Below are positions 17,947 to 27,459 of a DNA stretch of 64,000 nucleotides, in pieces (the first letter of the stretch is position 1; each line of letters opens with the position of its first letter). Position numbers and translations under genes: made by a program. This DNA is from Opitutales bacterium UBA2995 (GTDB taxonomy: Bacteria; Verrucomicrobiota; Verrucomicrobiia; Opitutales; UBA2995): contig DDZZ01000006.1 of the NCBI GenBank assembly GCA_002346535.1, forward strand, positions 45,840 through 109,839, in the 5' to 3' direction. A model generated the notes under the pieces. The model did not search any database, was not told the DNA's origin, and worked only from the letters and a program-made list of their open reading frames with translations.

Positions 17947-18870
17947 TTAGCCTGCTACGGCAAATAACTGGTCGGCATAGAAATTGTTGGTCGCCAATTC
18001 CTCGAAAATTGCGTCTCCATCCTCAAGGGGTAGCTCTTCCAGGGGCGGGCGAACGGCCAACCATTGTGGGTGTTCGTAGTTTTTCGATACGGTGGCTTTG
18101 AGGGCTGGAATCATGGGCCTTTTTTTAAAAATTGCCCGAATCACGCTCAAATTCTCCTGCAGTTTTTCCGCCTCTGGCATCTCAAAATTGCGATACAAGT
18201 CTACTATTCTACGAGCGTTCACATTTCCGGTTGCCGAAATGCATCCCACACCGCCAATTTTCAGGGTATCCAGAAGATAGTCTTCCGATCCGCTGAATAC
18301 ATCCAGTGAGGGAGCAGATTCGCGAAGGGCAATCGAGTAATTGTGATCATCTGAACTGTTTTTCAGGCCTACTACCAGAGATGGAAATTGCTCTACCAAC
18401 CGCGCCACGAGCTCAACGTTGAAACCGACATGCGCTACCGGTGGTATATGGTACAAATAAATATTTAATGCGGCATTGCCTACGCCTTCGATCACCTCCG
18501 CAAGGAATCGAAAAATTCCCTCATCGGAAACAGCTTTGTAGAAAAAGGGCGGAAGCATGAGAACACCGCCACAATTCCTGTCAACGGCTTCTCTGCTCAT
18601 GTGGATGGCATCTGGTAAAGCGCAGGAGCCTGTACCCACCATAAGCTTTTCAGCGGGAATGCCCCCGGCAATTAAGGCGTCCATGGTGTCGGTTCTTTCT
18701 TGGACGCCCAACGATTGCCCTTCCGAAGTCGTCCCAAAAAGAGCCAATCCAGTGACACCTACTTCCAAAAGGTCCTTTCCAAATTGAACTGCTCTATATG
18801 TGTCGACCTGCCCGGTGGCGTCGAAAGGAGTCAACATGGGTACGAGTAATCCTTTGAATCTGCCTTCCAT
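17947..18870 (-). CDS. Dihydrodipicolinate synthase/N-acetylneuraminate lyase family aldolase
   Basis: The product is a class I pyruvate aldolase of 307 residues from ATG 18870 (MEGRFKGLLVPMLTPFD). The open frame continues upstream but adds a non-homologous stretch. Conserved positions are visible: GTTSEGQSL (the GTTGE-type loop), the tyrosine in NIYLYHIPP and the Schiff-base lysine in VVGLKNSSDD. The family includes DapA, NanA and 2-keto-3-deoxy sugar-acid aldolases. The divergent sodium:solute symporter and the nearby enolase-type dehydratase favour a catabolic role over lysine synthesis. The protein is soluble and cytoplasmic. Confidence 0.87.
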   Translation of the reverse strand: MEGRFKGLLVPMLTPFDATGQVDTYRAVQFGKDLLEVGVTGLALFGTTSEGQSLGVQERTDTMDALIAGGIPAEKLMVGTGSCALPDAIHMSREAVDRNCGGVLMLPPFFYKAVSDEGIFRFLAEVIEGVGNAALNIYLYHIPPVAHVGFNVELVARLVEQFPSLVVGLKNSSDDHNYSIALRESAPSLDVFSGSEDYLLDTLKIGGVGCISATGNVNARRIVDLYRNFEMPEAEKLQENLSVIRAIFKKRPMIPALKATVSKNYEHPQWLAVRPPLEELPLEDGDAIFEELATNNFYADQLFAVAG

Positions 18871-19019
18871 AAAATGTGATTTGAGGGATATGTTGTCAGT
18901 CTTCCTCTCCCAGTTCAAGATTGATAAACCTGAAGGGATGACGATAAGAATTGTTCCATGAAGGCAAACCGCCGACTTTCCCAATATTTTGATCACTCAT
19001 AGCCTTTTGGTCCAAAACC

Positions 19020-20531
19020 ATGGGATTTTCCACTGTAGATATTATCATCATTTTGCTTTATATGGTCGTTTCAACGACCCTTGGCGCCTGGATAGGGCGA
19101 AAACAAAAAAGCACTGACGACTATTTTCTTGGAGGACGTCGAATTCCCTGGGGAGCAGTTTTATTTAGTATTGTGGCTACGGAGACGAGTGTTCTTACGT
19201 TTATCAGCGTGCCTGCGATTTCCTACTTGGGTACCATGACTTTTCTGCAAATGACCCTGGGTTATATGCTTGGGCGCATCGTGATCGCTGTCGTTATGTT
19301 GCCGGTTTACTTTCGTTCCGAGCTGAAGACAGCCTACCATTATTTGGGTGAGCGTTTCGGACCCTCAATGCGCCGTCTGGCTAGCTGTGTTTTTATGGGC
19401 ACCCGTCTTCTTGCCGATGGAGTTCGTCTGTTTGCTGCGGCTATTCCACTTACAATAATATTGAAAAGTAGTACTTTGTTCTCGGCCTTTGCAGATGGTC
19501 AGCTGTACGCGGTTTCGATCGTCTTTATTGGATTGTTGACCATCATTTACACTTATATCGGAGGTATTCGTTCGGTCATATGGATGGATGTGGTTCAGAT
19601 GGCAATCTATGTGGGTGGAGCTTTCTTTGCGGCCATATTTATTCTCATTCGATTGCCCGATGGGATGGAAACTGTATTTCAATCCGCGGCTTCGGATAAT
19701 AAATTCCGGTGGTTCGATTTAGGAGCCAGCTTAACGCTTAAGGAATTTATTCAGCAGCCCTATACGTTTTGTACAGCACTCTTTGCCGGGGCATTGTTTA
19801 GTTTGGCCTCGCATGGAACGGATCAAATCATTGTTCAGCGTCTTTTGTCCTGTAAAAACCTGACTGCGGCAAGAAAGGCCATTTGCTGGAGTGGGGTGGC
19901 CGTCTTTCTCCAGTTCCTTCTTTTTCTTGTGATTGGTGTAATGCTGTTTGCCTATTATCAGGGAGCAGCTTTGGAAGATCTTGGGCTGACTCGGGCAGAT
20001 GGTATTTTCCCGAAATTCATCGTAGAAGAACTTCCGGTTGGAATTTCCGGGCTGATTGTGGCTGCACTGTTTGCCGCGGCTATGAGCACGCTCTCAAGCA
20101 GCTTGTCCAGCTTATCCAGTGCTACCGTATTGGATATTTACATACCGCTTTCCGGGGAGGGTAAAACCGACGCGCAGCTGTTGAAGATTTCCAAATGGGT
20201 TACTTTGATATGGGGAGTTGCCTTGGTTGGGGTCGCCCTGGCCTTTATTCAATTCACAGGAACAGTCATCGAAGTAGCTCTTGGAGTCGCCTCCTATACA
20301 TACGGTGGTCTGCTCGGTTCTTTTTTCCTGGGACTACTCAGTAAACGAGTGCGAGAACGAGACGGTATTATAGGATTCGCTTGCGCCCTTCTGGGGATGG
20401 TGGTTGTAACCCAGAGGGTGAATCTGGCCTGGCCTCTTTATACATTCATAGGCGCTACGATCACGATAGGAGTGGGCTTGTTTTCGAGTCGGTTTAATTT
20501 CCCAAGTCAGGATGAGAAAGAGAATGCCTAG
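19020..20531 (+). CDS. Sodium:solute symporter (SSS family)
   Basis: The product has 503 residues with about 13 hydrophobic segments. Family hallmarks are near the N-terminus (STDDYFLGGRRIPWGAVLFS, followed by ETSVLTFISVP) and mid-protein (SHGTDQIIVQRLLSCKN, then AAAMSTLSSSLSSLSSATV). SSS transporters import sugars, sugar acids, sialic acid or amino acids with Na+. The divergent aldolase gene 150 bases away suggests import of the sugar acid that the aldolase splits, a sialate-like or ketodeoxy-sugar route. This is inference from context. The stop codon lies within a hairpin that resembles a terminator. Confidence 0.9.
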   Translation: MGFSTVDIIIILLYMVVSTTLGAWIGRKQKSTDDYFLGGRRIPWGAVLFSIVATETSVLTFISVPAISYLGTMTFLQMTLGYMLGRIVIAVVMLPVYFRSELKTAYHYLGERFGPSMRRLASCVFMGTRLLADGVRLFAAAIPLTIILKSSTLFSAFADGQLYAVSIVFIGLLTIIYTYIGGIRSVIWMDVVQMAIYVGGAFFAAIFILIRLPDGMETVFQSAASDNKFRWFDLGASLTLKEFIQQPYTFCTALFAGALFSLASHGTDQIIVQRLLSCKNLTAARKAICWSGVAVFLQFLLFLVIGVMLFAYYQGAALEDLGLTRADGIFPKFIVEELPVGISGLIVAALFAAAMSTLSSSLSSLSSATVLDIYIPLSGEGKTDAQLLKISKWVTLIWGVALVGVALAFIQFTGTVIEVALGVASYTYGGLLGSFFLGLLSKRVRERDGIIGFACALLGMVVVTQRVNLAWPLYTFIGATITIGVGLFSSRFNFPSQDEKENA

Positions 20532-20548
20532 GAGATATACTAGGCATT
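20523..20548 (+). terminator. Hairpin overlapping the symporter stop codon
   Basis: A perfect 9-bp stem, AATGCCTAG pairing with CTAGGCATT around an 8-base loop, is followed after a few bases by a short T run (GGATTTTTAG). The 5' arm contains the last codons and the stop of the symporter gene. It is a plausible intrinsic terminator separating it from the convergent nuoN. Confidence 0.5.
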
Positions 20549-20629
20549 GTAAGGATTTTTAGGGCGTTAAAAGCAATTATACTGGTAATTCAATAAAACA
20601 CACAATTCTTCTGACGCCTGGATCCTAGC

Positions 20630-22126
20630 CTAGCCCAGGCTCGCGGCGATGAATTCCACTAAACCCGTTGGATAAATTCCTAGATAGACCACTAGTACGG
20701 CCAGGAGCAGTAATCCTGCGCCTTCGGCCTTTGTAATTTGTATGGATGGCAACTTCGGGGTGTCCGCCGATACAAGAAAGGCTTTCAATACCTTGACGTA
20801 GTAAAAAAGCGATACTGCCGACATCAATAACGCTACCGCTACGAGCCAGTAGAAACCCTCGGACCAACTTGCTATTTCCGGTTGCGAGCCAATAGCGGCC
20901 ATAAAAAGATAAAACTTTCCAAAGAAGCCGGAAAGGGGAGGTATGCCTGCCAACGACAAAATGAAAATCATGAAAAGTATACTAAGGCCGGGATTCTGCT
21001 TCCAAGTTCCGTTAAAGTCATCGATTTGGGCTTCTCGTCCCAAACGGCTGTCAATGATACCAATCGTCGCAAATGCTCCCAACGTAGCCAGACTATAGAT
21101 CACTGCATAAAAAAGGACTGAGATCGAACCGTCCTCATTGGCCGCGACCAAACCAATTAGGATGTAACCTGCATGTGCAATGCTGGAGTAAGCAAGAAGC
21201 CGCTTTACGCAGGACTGCCTCAGCGCTCCAATATTTCCAAGCACCATGCTGAGGACCGATACCAATACGATTCCCGCAATGAGCGTCTCCTTTTGTTCCG
21301 ATGTCTCCAAAACCGGTCCGAACAGTTGAACGAGGAGAAAGAAGCTGGCGATTTTTGACCCTGATGCTACCCAAGCCGCTACTGGGACTGGTCCGCATTG
21401 ATACGTATCCGGCGCCCACAGATGGAAGGGGGCAGCAGCAATCTTAAATCCTAGTCCGACCACCAGGAAGGCCGAAGCAATCAGGACGTAATTTTGAGGA
21501 GCCGCACCGCTCGTTATGGCGGCTGTGATTCCTTCAAAGCTCAGTTCATTGGTCGCTCCGAACAGATAACTCAGGCCGAACAAAAGAAAGGCTGATGATA
21601 CGCCCCCGATCGTGAAATACTTGATGCCTGCTTCGACGGAAAACTTCTTGTCTGTTTGGAAAGCGGTAAGCCCATAAAGACTCAGGGATATCAGCTCGAT
21701 GGATACAAAGAGCATTATCAAGTTTTGAGCCGTAATAAGGAAACCCATCCCCAGAGTGCTGAGCAATATTAGTCCGAAATACTCGCTGACGTGCTTGTTA
21801 GGCACATCAGTTTTGGCAAATTGAACGACAAAAAGAGCCAACACAAAAATGAGCCCCTTAAACCACAACGTCAGTGGTGTCAGCACGACTTGGCCATTAA
21901 AACTATTGCTGAAAGTTTTGCTTCCGTCAGTTACCTGTAAGAACTGCCACACGACTCCAGCCAGACCTAGCATAAGCGCGATAGTCGATAACGCTGCTAC
22001 CTTGTTGCTTCGAGTTTGCGGATCGAGCTCTTTGTATTTCGTATAGTCGAACCCAAGGGCAACGAACATTCCCAGCACGACGATCAGCTCGGGTAAGGTT
22101 GTTAGAAATAACTGTGGGTAGTTCAT
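20630..22126 (-). CDS. nuoN: NADH-quinone oxidoreductase subunit N (cluster 1)
   Basis: This antiporter-like membrane subunit of complex I has 498 residues and about 14 helices. The proton-path lysines are present in VGLGFKIAAAPFHLWAPDTY and ASGSKIASF, and the broken-helix glutamate is in MLFVSIELISLSLYGL. The segment after the first lysine reads YQCGPVPVAAWV, where most NuoN proteins, including the cluster-2 copy, have YQGAPTPVTA, so this copy belongs to a distinct lineage. It is the last gene of cluster 1, 10 bases after the second NuoM, and convergent with the symporter. Confidence 0.95.
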   Translation of the reverse strand: MNYPQLFLTTLPELIVVLGMFVALGFDYTKYKELDPQTRSNKVAALSTIALMLGLAGVVWQFLQVTDGSKTFSNSFNGQVVLTPLTLWFKGLIFVLALFVVQFAKTDVPNKHVSEYFGLILLSTLGMGFLITAQNLIMLFVSIELISLSLYGLTAFQTDKKFSVEAGIKYFTIGGVSSAFLLFGLSYLFGATNELSFEGITAAITSGAAPQNYVLIASAFLVVGLGFKIAAAPFHLWAPDTYQCGPVPVAAWVASGSKIASFFLLVQLFGPVLETSEQKETLIAGIVLVSVLSMVLGNIGALRQSCVKRLLAYSSIAHAGYILIGLVAANEDGSISVLFYAVIYSLATLGAFATIGIIDSRLGREAQIDDFNGTWKQNPGLSILFMIFILSLAGIPPLSGFFGKFYLFMAAIGSQPEIASWSEGFYWLVAVALLMSAVSLFYYVKVLKAFLVSADTPKLPSIQITKAEGAGLLLLAVLVVYLGIYPTGLVEFIAASLG

Positions 22127-22136
22127 TACAATTTAA

Positions 22137-23621
22137 TCAGCCAGCGGCGACTGCCAGAGCTTCAAGAATGGGAGCCAGACTGGGTTCGAGAATAGAGGTC
22201 AACAATTTCGGGTAGAGGCCGATTGCCACGGCGAAGAGGATCAGCAAGGCACAACCGGCCTTTTCTGCCAGGGTCATAGGTGCGTAAGATTCTGTGGTCG
22301 AGTGTGATTGGGATGCCCGGAAAAAAGCCTCGTGAATCTTCACCAATGTATAGGTAAAGGTGGCGAGAATGCCGAAACCGGCCAGAATGATAATCCAGAT
22401 CGAAAATTGATCCTGATTCCAGGTGCCAATCAAGACGTGAAGTTCCGATACGAATCCACTGAATCCCGGCAGACCCATGGAAGCCAATCCTGCAATGATA
22501 AAGGCCCAACAAACTCCAGGCATGCGCGCCATCAAATTATGCAGCTCGTAGAGTTGGCGAGTGTGGGTACGGGTATAGATAACGGTGCCCACGATTGCGA
22601 AGAGCAAGGCTCCAATGATACCGTGTGAGAACATCTGTAGTGATGCGCCCATCAGCCCCACTTCATTCAGTGTTGCCAGTCCCAACAAGACGAAGCCCAT
22701 ATGACTTACGCTTGAATATCCAATCACGTATTTGAAATCCTTTTGCACTAGGGCGATCAAGGCTCCGTAAACGATGTTTATCACGGCAATCCAGCCGATA
22801 ACTGGCGCCCAATAAATCGCTCCGTATGGCAGCAAGCCAATGGCTACTCGTAGACATCCGTATGCGCCCAGTTTCATAACCACACCGGCCAGAAGCATTG
22901 ATGCTGCGGTTGGAGCCGCTACGTGGCCGGTTGGTGCCCAGGTATGGAAAGGCCACATGCCAGCCAGAATTGCAAAGCCGACAAAAAGGATGGGAAATAC
23001 CATCAGTTGGAAGGTTTCGGAAAACTCACCTTCTTGCATCAACTGAATCAAATCGAAGGTGTGTTGTCCGGATCCGTAGTAGAGGGCGATTAATCCAAAA
23101 AGCGCCACTGCGCTGCCGACAAATGAGAATAACACCAGCTTCATTGCCGCGTAGGTCTTTTTACCACTCCCCCAAATGGCTATTATAAAATACTTGGGAA
23201 CGATGGCGATTTCGTAAAAGACGAAGAGCAGAAAGAGATCCAAGGACAGGAAAACGCCAAACACTCCACCAATCAGCGCGAAGTAATAGGCGTAGAACTG
23301 ATTCGCTCGGTCTTCCAGCTCCCAGGAAAACAAGACTCCGCTTATGGCCACGATTCCCGTGAGGACCAACAAGCTAATGCTCAGACCATCCACGCCAACT
23401 TTGAATTGGGCACCGATAGCTGGAATCCAAGCCAGATCGATCACCTGCTGAAACTGACTGTTCGCAGCCAGGTATTGAAAGTAGCATACCAAAGACGCCG
23501 CAAAAGTAGCCAGCGCCGCCAGCAAAGCCAGGCTGCGAATCAGCTTGGTATTCTTGCCCGGGATGAAACCGATGATCGATGCAGCGGAAAAACTAATGAT
23601 GACTGTAAGAAGAGCGATCAT
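22137..23621 (-). CDS. nuoM: Second NuoM-type antiporter-like subunit (cluster 1)
   Basis: The product has 494 residues and about 14 helices, with the NuoM signature GVDGLSISLLVLTGIV and the conserved glutamate in FVFYEIAIVPKYFI. The middle lysine is retained in AGVVMKLGAYG, but the equivalent of the canonical channel lysine (Lys234 in E. coli numbering, before …PLHGW) is replaced: the stretch reads FAILAGMWPFHTWAP. It stands directly after another, more canonical nuoM (stop and start abut), so this complex would have four pumping-type subunits. It resembles the cluster-2 NuoM more than its operon neighbour. Confidence 0.9.
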   Translation of the reverse strand: MIALLTVIISFSAASIIGFIPGKNTKLIRSLALLAALATFAASLVCYFQYLAANSQFQQVIDLAWIPAIGAQFKVGVDGLSISLLVLTGIVAISGVLFSWELEDRANQFYAYYFALIGGVFGVFLSLDLFLLFVFYEIAIVPKYFIIAIWGSGKKTYAAMKLVLFSFVGSAVALFGLIALYYGSGQHTFDLIQLMQEGEFSETFQLMVFPILFVGFAILAGMWPFHTWAPTGHVAAPTAASMLLAGVVMKLGAYGCLRVAIGLLPYGAIYWAPVIGWIAVINIVYGALIALVQKDFKYVIGYSSVSHMGFVLLGLATLNEVGLMGASLQMFSHGIIGALLFAIVGTVIYTRTHTRQLYELHNLMARMPGVCWAFIIAGLASMGLPGFSGFVSELHVLIGTWNQDQFSIWIIILAGFGILATFTYTLVKIHEAFFRASQSHSTTESYAPMTLAEKAGCALLILFAVAIGLYPKLLTSILEPSLAPILEALAVAAG

Positions 23622-25118
23622 TTAACGGATTAACAGAGATACCAGGGTTTGAACAAACTGATCGCTGAGAATTAGCCAAGTTGAAGGTGCCACCCCAATC
23701 CAGACGGTCAGCACAAGCAGTGGTAAAATAATTAAGACTTCCCCATAAGAAATATCTGTTGCACCGAAATGTGTTGCATTCGTTTTACCGGTGAAGATCC
23801 GTTGGATGATTGTGAGCAGAAAAATCGCCGTGGCCAGCAAGCCCAATAAAGCAAAACCAGTGTGAATTGGCGCGATGGAAAACACCCCTGAAAATATTAG
23901 AATCTCCGCCGCAAATCCGGCCAGAAAAGGTAACCCCAACGATGAAAATATCAGAAAGCTGAATACAAACGCATAGCGAGGCATTACCGTTCCCAATCCT
24001 CCGAAGGCTCGTATGTCTCGCGTACCGCCAACTTCTTCCATTTTCCCGGCTACGTAAAACAAACCGGAAGCTCCTATACCGTGGGCAAACATTTGCAGGA
24101 TGGCACCTTGCATGGCGATGGCCGGAGCATTGATTTTGTCGACTCCCATTGCCGCACCCACTGCAAAAATGCCGAACATGCAGTAGGCGACGTGGTTCAA
24201 AGAAGAGTAGGCCAGAATGCGTTTTATGTCTGATTGTCTGAGTGCGAGGAATGCACCCCAAAGGATGGTGATCAAGGTCAGGTTGAGTAAAGTGTTGGAG
24301 TAATCGCGAATCGCTTCGGGGAATACGGGAACGACCAAGCGCAGGAATCCGTAAACACCCATTTTCGACATCACTCCAGTCAGGACCATGCTCACTGCAA
24401 CCGGAGCTTCGGCATATGCGGCTGCCTGCCAGGGATGCAGTGGAAATAATGGCACTTTAACCCACAATCCCAACATGACCGCGACGAAGATTGTTGGGTA
24501 TAGAACTCCGAGTTTTTCAAATATTACGCCTTCGACGGCCAGTTTCCTGAGTTCTATGAAGTCGAAAGAACCCGTGTTCAAGTAAAGCAGCAAGACGCCC
24601 AATAACATGGCAACGGAACCGAGCACCGTGAAAATAAAAAAACTGATCGCCGCTTTATGACGACCATCGCCTCCGTATAATTTGATCAGGAAAAAGACGG
24701 GAACGAGAGCTCCTTCCCAGAAAATAAACCAATGGAAAAAATTGAGGGCAGTGAAGGCTCCATATAGCGCGGTAATCTGCAGGCATAGCAGGCTAAAATA
24801 AGTTTTTGCTTTTTCATCAACCTTCCAGGACGCCAGGACAAATATCGGAGAGAGAAACGCAACGAGCAGGACTAAAAGTGCATTCAGTCCATCGATACCC
24901 AAGAAATAGTCGACACCGATGGAAGGTATCCAGGCGTATTTTTCGACAAATTGCAGTTCCCCGCCAAAGTCAAAATGCAGAACAAGTTGTATCGCCAGAA
25001 CGCTTGAAATTAGAGTCCCAACTAGTGCCAGTATTTTGATCATTCCCCTGTTAGCTGAGGGCGCCAGCACTATCGCTAAAGCTGCAACTAACGGAATAAA
25101 TGTGATGGTTGTGATCAT
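23622..25118 (-). CDS. nuoM: First NuoM subunit (cluster 1), with full set of channel lysines
   Basis: The product has 498 residues. The signature GIDGLNALLVLLVAF, glutamate in FIFWEGALVPVFFLIKL, first lysine in GLWVKVPLFPLHPWQ and middle lysine in GVMSKMGVYGFLR are all present, so all expected proton-path residues of NuoM can be seen. It lies 10 bases after nuoL and is followed without gap by a second nuoM-type gene. The duplication is not a recent copy, as the two proteins share only the family core. Confidence 0.93.
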   Translation of the reverse strand: MITTITFIPLVAALAIVLAPSANRGMIKILALVGTLISSVLAIQLVLHFDFGGELQFVEKYAWIPSIGVDYFLGIDGLNALLVLLVAFLSPIFVLASWKVDEKAKTYFSLLCLQITALYGAFTALNFFHWFIFWEGALVPVFFLIKLYGGDGRHKAAISFFIFTVLGSVAMLLGVLLLYLNTGSFDFIELRKLAVEGVIFEKLGVLYPTIFVAVMLGLWVKVPLFPLHPWQAAAYAEAPVAVSMVLTGVMSKMGVYGFLRLVVPVFPEAIRDYSNTLLNLTLITILWGAFLALRQSDIKRILAYSSLNHVAYCMFGIFAVGAAMGVDKINAPAIAMQGAILQMFAHGIGASGLFYVAGKMEEVGGTRDIRAFGGLGTVMPRYAFVFSFLIFSSLGLPFLAGFAAEILIFSGVFSIAPIHTGFALLGLLATAIFLLTIIQRIFTGKTNATHFGATDISYGEVLIILPLLVLTVWIGVAPSTWLILSDQFVQTLVSLLIR

Positions 25119-25128
25119 GCCGGACTTA

Positions 25129-27135
25129 TCATCGGGTAAATACGATTAAGAGGATTCCAATAAGAACGGCGCCGCCTGTCAGGAGCCTGAGGTAGCCTTG
25201 CAGAAAGCCGTTTTGAATGAGTTTGTTTATCTGACTACTATTGTAAATCCGGCTGCAGGTACCATCGAAGGAGACTTCGTCGATGACTCGTTTGTCTATC
25301 GTATTTAAAAAGAAGCTACCGATATTGCGTACGACTACGGTTACAAAATCGACCAGCTGATTCATGATGGCTTCCAAGACCGTGATGAGGATGGCCAACA
25401 CATCCCACAACTTGAATGCGGTGGCTTCATAGAATTCGTCCGCATAGAGTCGGTTTTCCAGCCAGCGATAAGGTACAGGAAACACTTTCTTGACCGGATC
25501 TGTTTCGTCTATGCCCAGTTTTGCTCTGGCGTATACCAGTAATCCCAGTCCGATACCACCGAGCGCTATGATCCAACTAATGATTACAACGATGGACTCA
25601 TGTTGGTGAACGTGCACTCCAGACAGGTAATCGAGGATGTGATAAAAATGCTCGCTAACGTATCCCAGAGCGACGGCAAACACCGCCAAAATTACCAAAG
25701 GTACGGTCATTATTGGCGAACTTTCGTGGACATGGCCTTTGCCTCGATATTTGCCCAGGAATACGTAGCAGCATTGTCGTGTCATGTAGAAAGCGGTGAG
25801 GAGAGAGGCGATAGCGCTTATCCAAAATATCGGCCCGCTAGCAGTCCAGGCGCTCAGCAGAATTTGGTCCTTACTAAAATAGCCACTCGTAAAAGGAAAT
25901 GCGCAAAGTGCTATTGTGCCGGCAAGGTAGGCGATGCTTGAGATCTTCATTTTGGAGAAGACTCCACCCATCAGACGAACATCTTGTTCGTCGTTACATC
26001 CGTGGATGATCGAGCCAGCACCAAGGAAGAGCAGGGCTTTGAAGAAAGCATGCGTCAACAGGTGAAACATACCAATGGAAATGCCGCCCTCTTTGAGTGC
26101 CAGTCCACCAGCACCCAAGCCGACCATCATCAAACCCAGCTGGCTGACCGTTGAGTAGGCGAGGATCCGTTTTATGTCGTATTGGCCGACCGCGACAAGG
26201 GCGGCAAAAAGAGTTGTAAAGGCGCCAAACCAAGCAACCACCTCCAGCATGGCTAGGTCGGCAATAAAAAGAGGAAATGCTCGGGCTACGAGAAAAACAC
26301 CAGCTGCTACCATGGTTGCCGCATGGATCAATGCTGAGACTGGGGTCGGGCCTTCCATGGCATCCGGCAACCACACGTGTAGTGGTAATTGACCGGATTT
26401 GCCAATGGCACCGATGAATAAAAATAGGGCGATGGCACCGGCCGTGTTCATGCCAAACATCACATTTTCGGAAGCTGCCAACGCTGCGATCTGAGTAGTT
26501 TCCAAAATTCCGCTGCCATTGTCGAAAAGCAGGAAAGTGCCCGTCGCTTTGAAGGCCCAAAGTAATCCGATCAGAAAACCCAGGTCACCAATGCGGGTGG
26601 TGATAAAAGCTTTTTTGGCCGCAGCCGCCGCAGAAGGTTTTTGAAACCAGAATCCGATTAACAAATAAGATGCCAGGCCGACAATTTCCCAGAACATGAA
26701 GAAAAGCAGCAGGCTGTTAGCCACCACCAATCCCAACATACCGACCATAAAAATCGACAAATAGCAGAAAAACCGTCCCATCCGATCGTCATGGCTCATA
26801 TAGCTCCATGAATAGATAAAGATCAGAAGACCGATGAGAGAAACCATCGCTAGCATTGATCCTGTCAAGGCATTCAAAACCATCCCGAATTCCAGGTCCA
26901 CGCCGCCAATGTGCATCCAGGTGAAATTGTGAGTTTCTATTTGAGCCTCGTGACCCCAGGTCATGGCAAAAGCTTTAAGCGAAAGAATCAGGGATACGGC
27001 CAGGGCTGCTATTGCGACGAAAGCCGATACTCTGCCTGAAGGTTTCAGCAAAGCCAGGAATACACCGGCGATCAGTGGACAGATCGGTACCCACATCAGC
27101 CATCCAACGGAATCTGTAAAATTGAACAAGTTCAT
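25129..27135 (-). CDS. nuoL: NADH-quinone oxidoreductase subunit L (cluster 1), elongated C-terminus
   Basis: The product has 668 residues, longer than the 625-residue copy in cluster 2. Core motifs are FWEIVGLASYLLIGFWF, AIGKSGQLPLHVWLPDAMEG and TPVSALIHAATMVAAGVFL. From the conserved NRLYADEFY to the end there are 108 residues, against 81 from the equivalent LYFDSIYD in the other cluster. The extra 27 residues fall in the region that forms the long lateral helix running along the membrane arm. Such a longer helix would be needed to span an additional NuoM. The start overlaps nuoK (ATGA). Confidence 0.95.
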   Translation of the reverse strand: MNLFNFTDSVGWLMWVPICPLIAGVFLALLKPSGRVSAFVAIAALAVSLILSLKAFAMTWGHEAQIETHNFTWMHIGGVDLEFGMVLNALTGSMLAMVSLIGLLIFIYSWSYMSHDDRMGRFFCYLSIFMVGMLGLVVANSLLLFFMFWEIVGLASYLLIGFWFQKPSAAAAAKKAFITTRIGDLGFLIGLLWAFKATGTFLLFDNGSGILETTQIAALAASENVMFGMNTAGAIALFLFIGAIGKSGQLPLHVWLPDAMEGPTPVSALIHAATMVAAGVFLVARAFPLFIADLAMLEVVAWFGAFTTLFAALVAVGQYDIKRILAYSTVSQLGLMMVGLGAGGLALKEGGISIGMFHLLTHAFFKALLFLGAGSIIHGCNDEQDVRLMGGVFSKMKISSIAYLAGTIALCAFPFTSGYFSKDQILLSAWTASGPIFWISAIASLLTAFYMTRQCCYVFLGKYRGKGHVHESSPIMTVPLVILAVFAVALGYVSEHFYHILDYLSGVHVHQHESIVVIISWIIALGGIGLGLLVYARAKLGIDETDPVKKVFPVPYRWLENRLYADEFYEATAFKLWDVLAILITVLEAIMNQLVDFVTVVVRNIGSFFLNTIDKRVIDEVSFDGTCSRIYNSSQINKLIQNGFLQGYLRLLTGGAVLIGILLIVFTR

Positions 27136-27446
27136 TCCTTTAGATCCTGGACTTGCTCCAGATCGACGGTTTTAAAGTGACGATAAATTGCTAGCACGAG
27201 GGCCAGGCCCAATGCGGCTTCGGTTGCGGCAATCGCTATGGTGAAAAGGGTGAAGAGTGGTCCGTGCAGCAGGATCGGGTTGGGTCCGAAATGCCAGAAA
27301 GCAATCAGGTTCAAATTCGCCGCATTCAACATGATCTCTAGGCAGACCAGCATGATGATGATATGCCTGCGAGTTAGCGCTCCGATCAGTCCTATGGTGA
27401 ACAGGACTGCGGAGAGAATCAGGTAATGGTTGAGCGTTATTTCCAT
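27132..27446 (-). CDS. nuoK: NADH-quinone oxidoreductase subunit K (cluster 1)
   Basis: The product has 104 residues from ATG 27446 (MEITLNHYLILSAVLF). The frame is open upstream into nuoJ, but that extension is not homologous. There are three transmembrane helices with the two buried glutamates typical of NuoK (MLVCLEIMLNAANL and AIAATEAALGLAL). It lies 13 bases after nuoJ and overlaps nuoL by 4 bases. Confidence 0.95.
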   Translation of the reverse strand: MEITLNHYLILSAVLFTIGLIGALTRRHIIIMLVCLEIMLNAANLNLIAFWHFGPNPILLHGPLFTLFTIAIAATEAALGLALVLAIYRHFKTVDLEQVQDLKE

Positions 27447-27459
27447 GGATGATTGAGGA

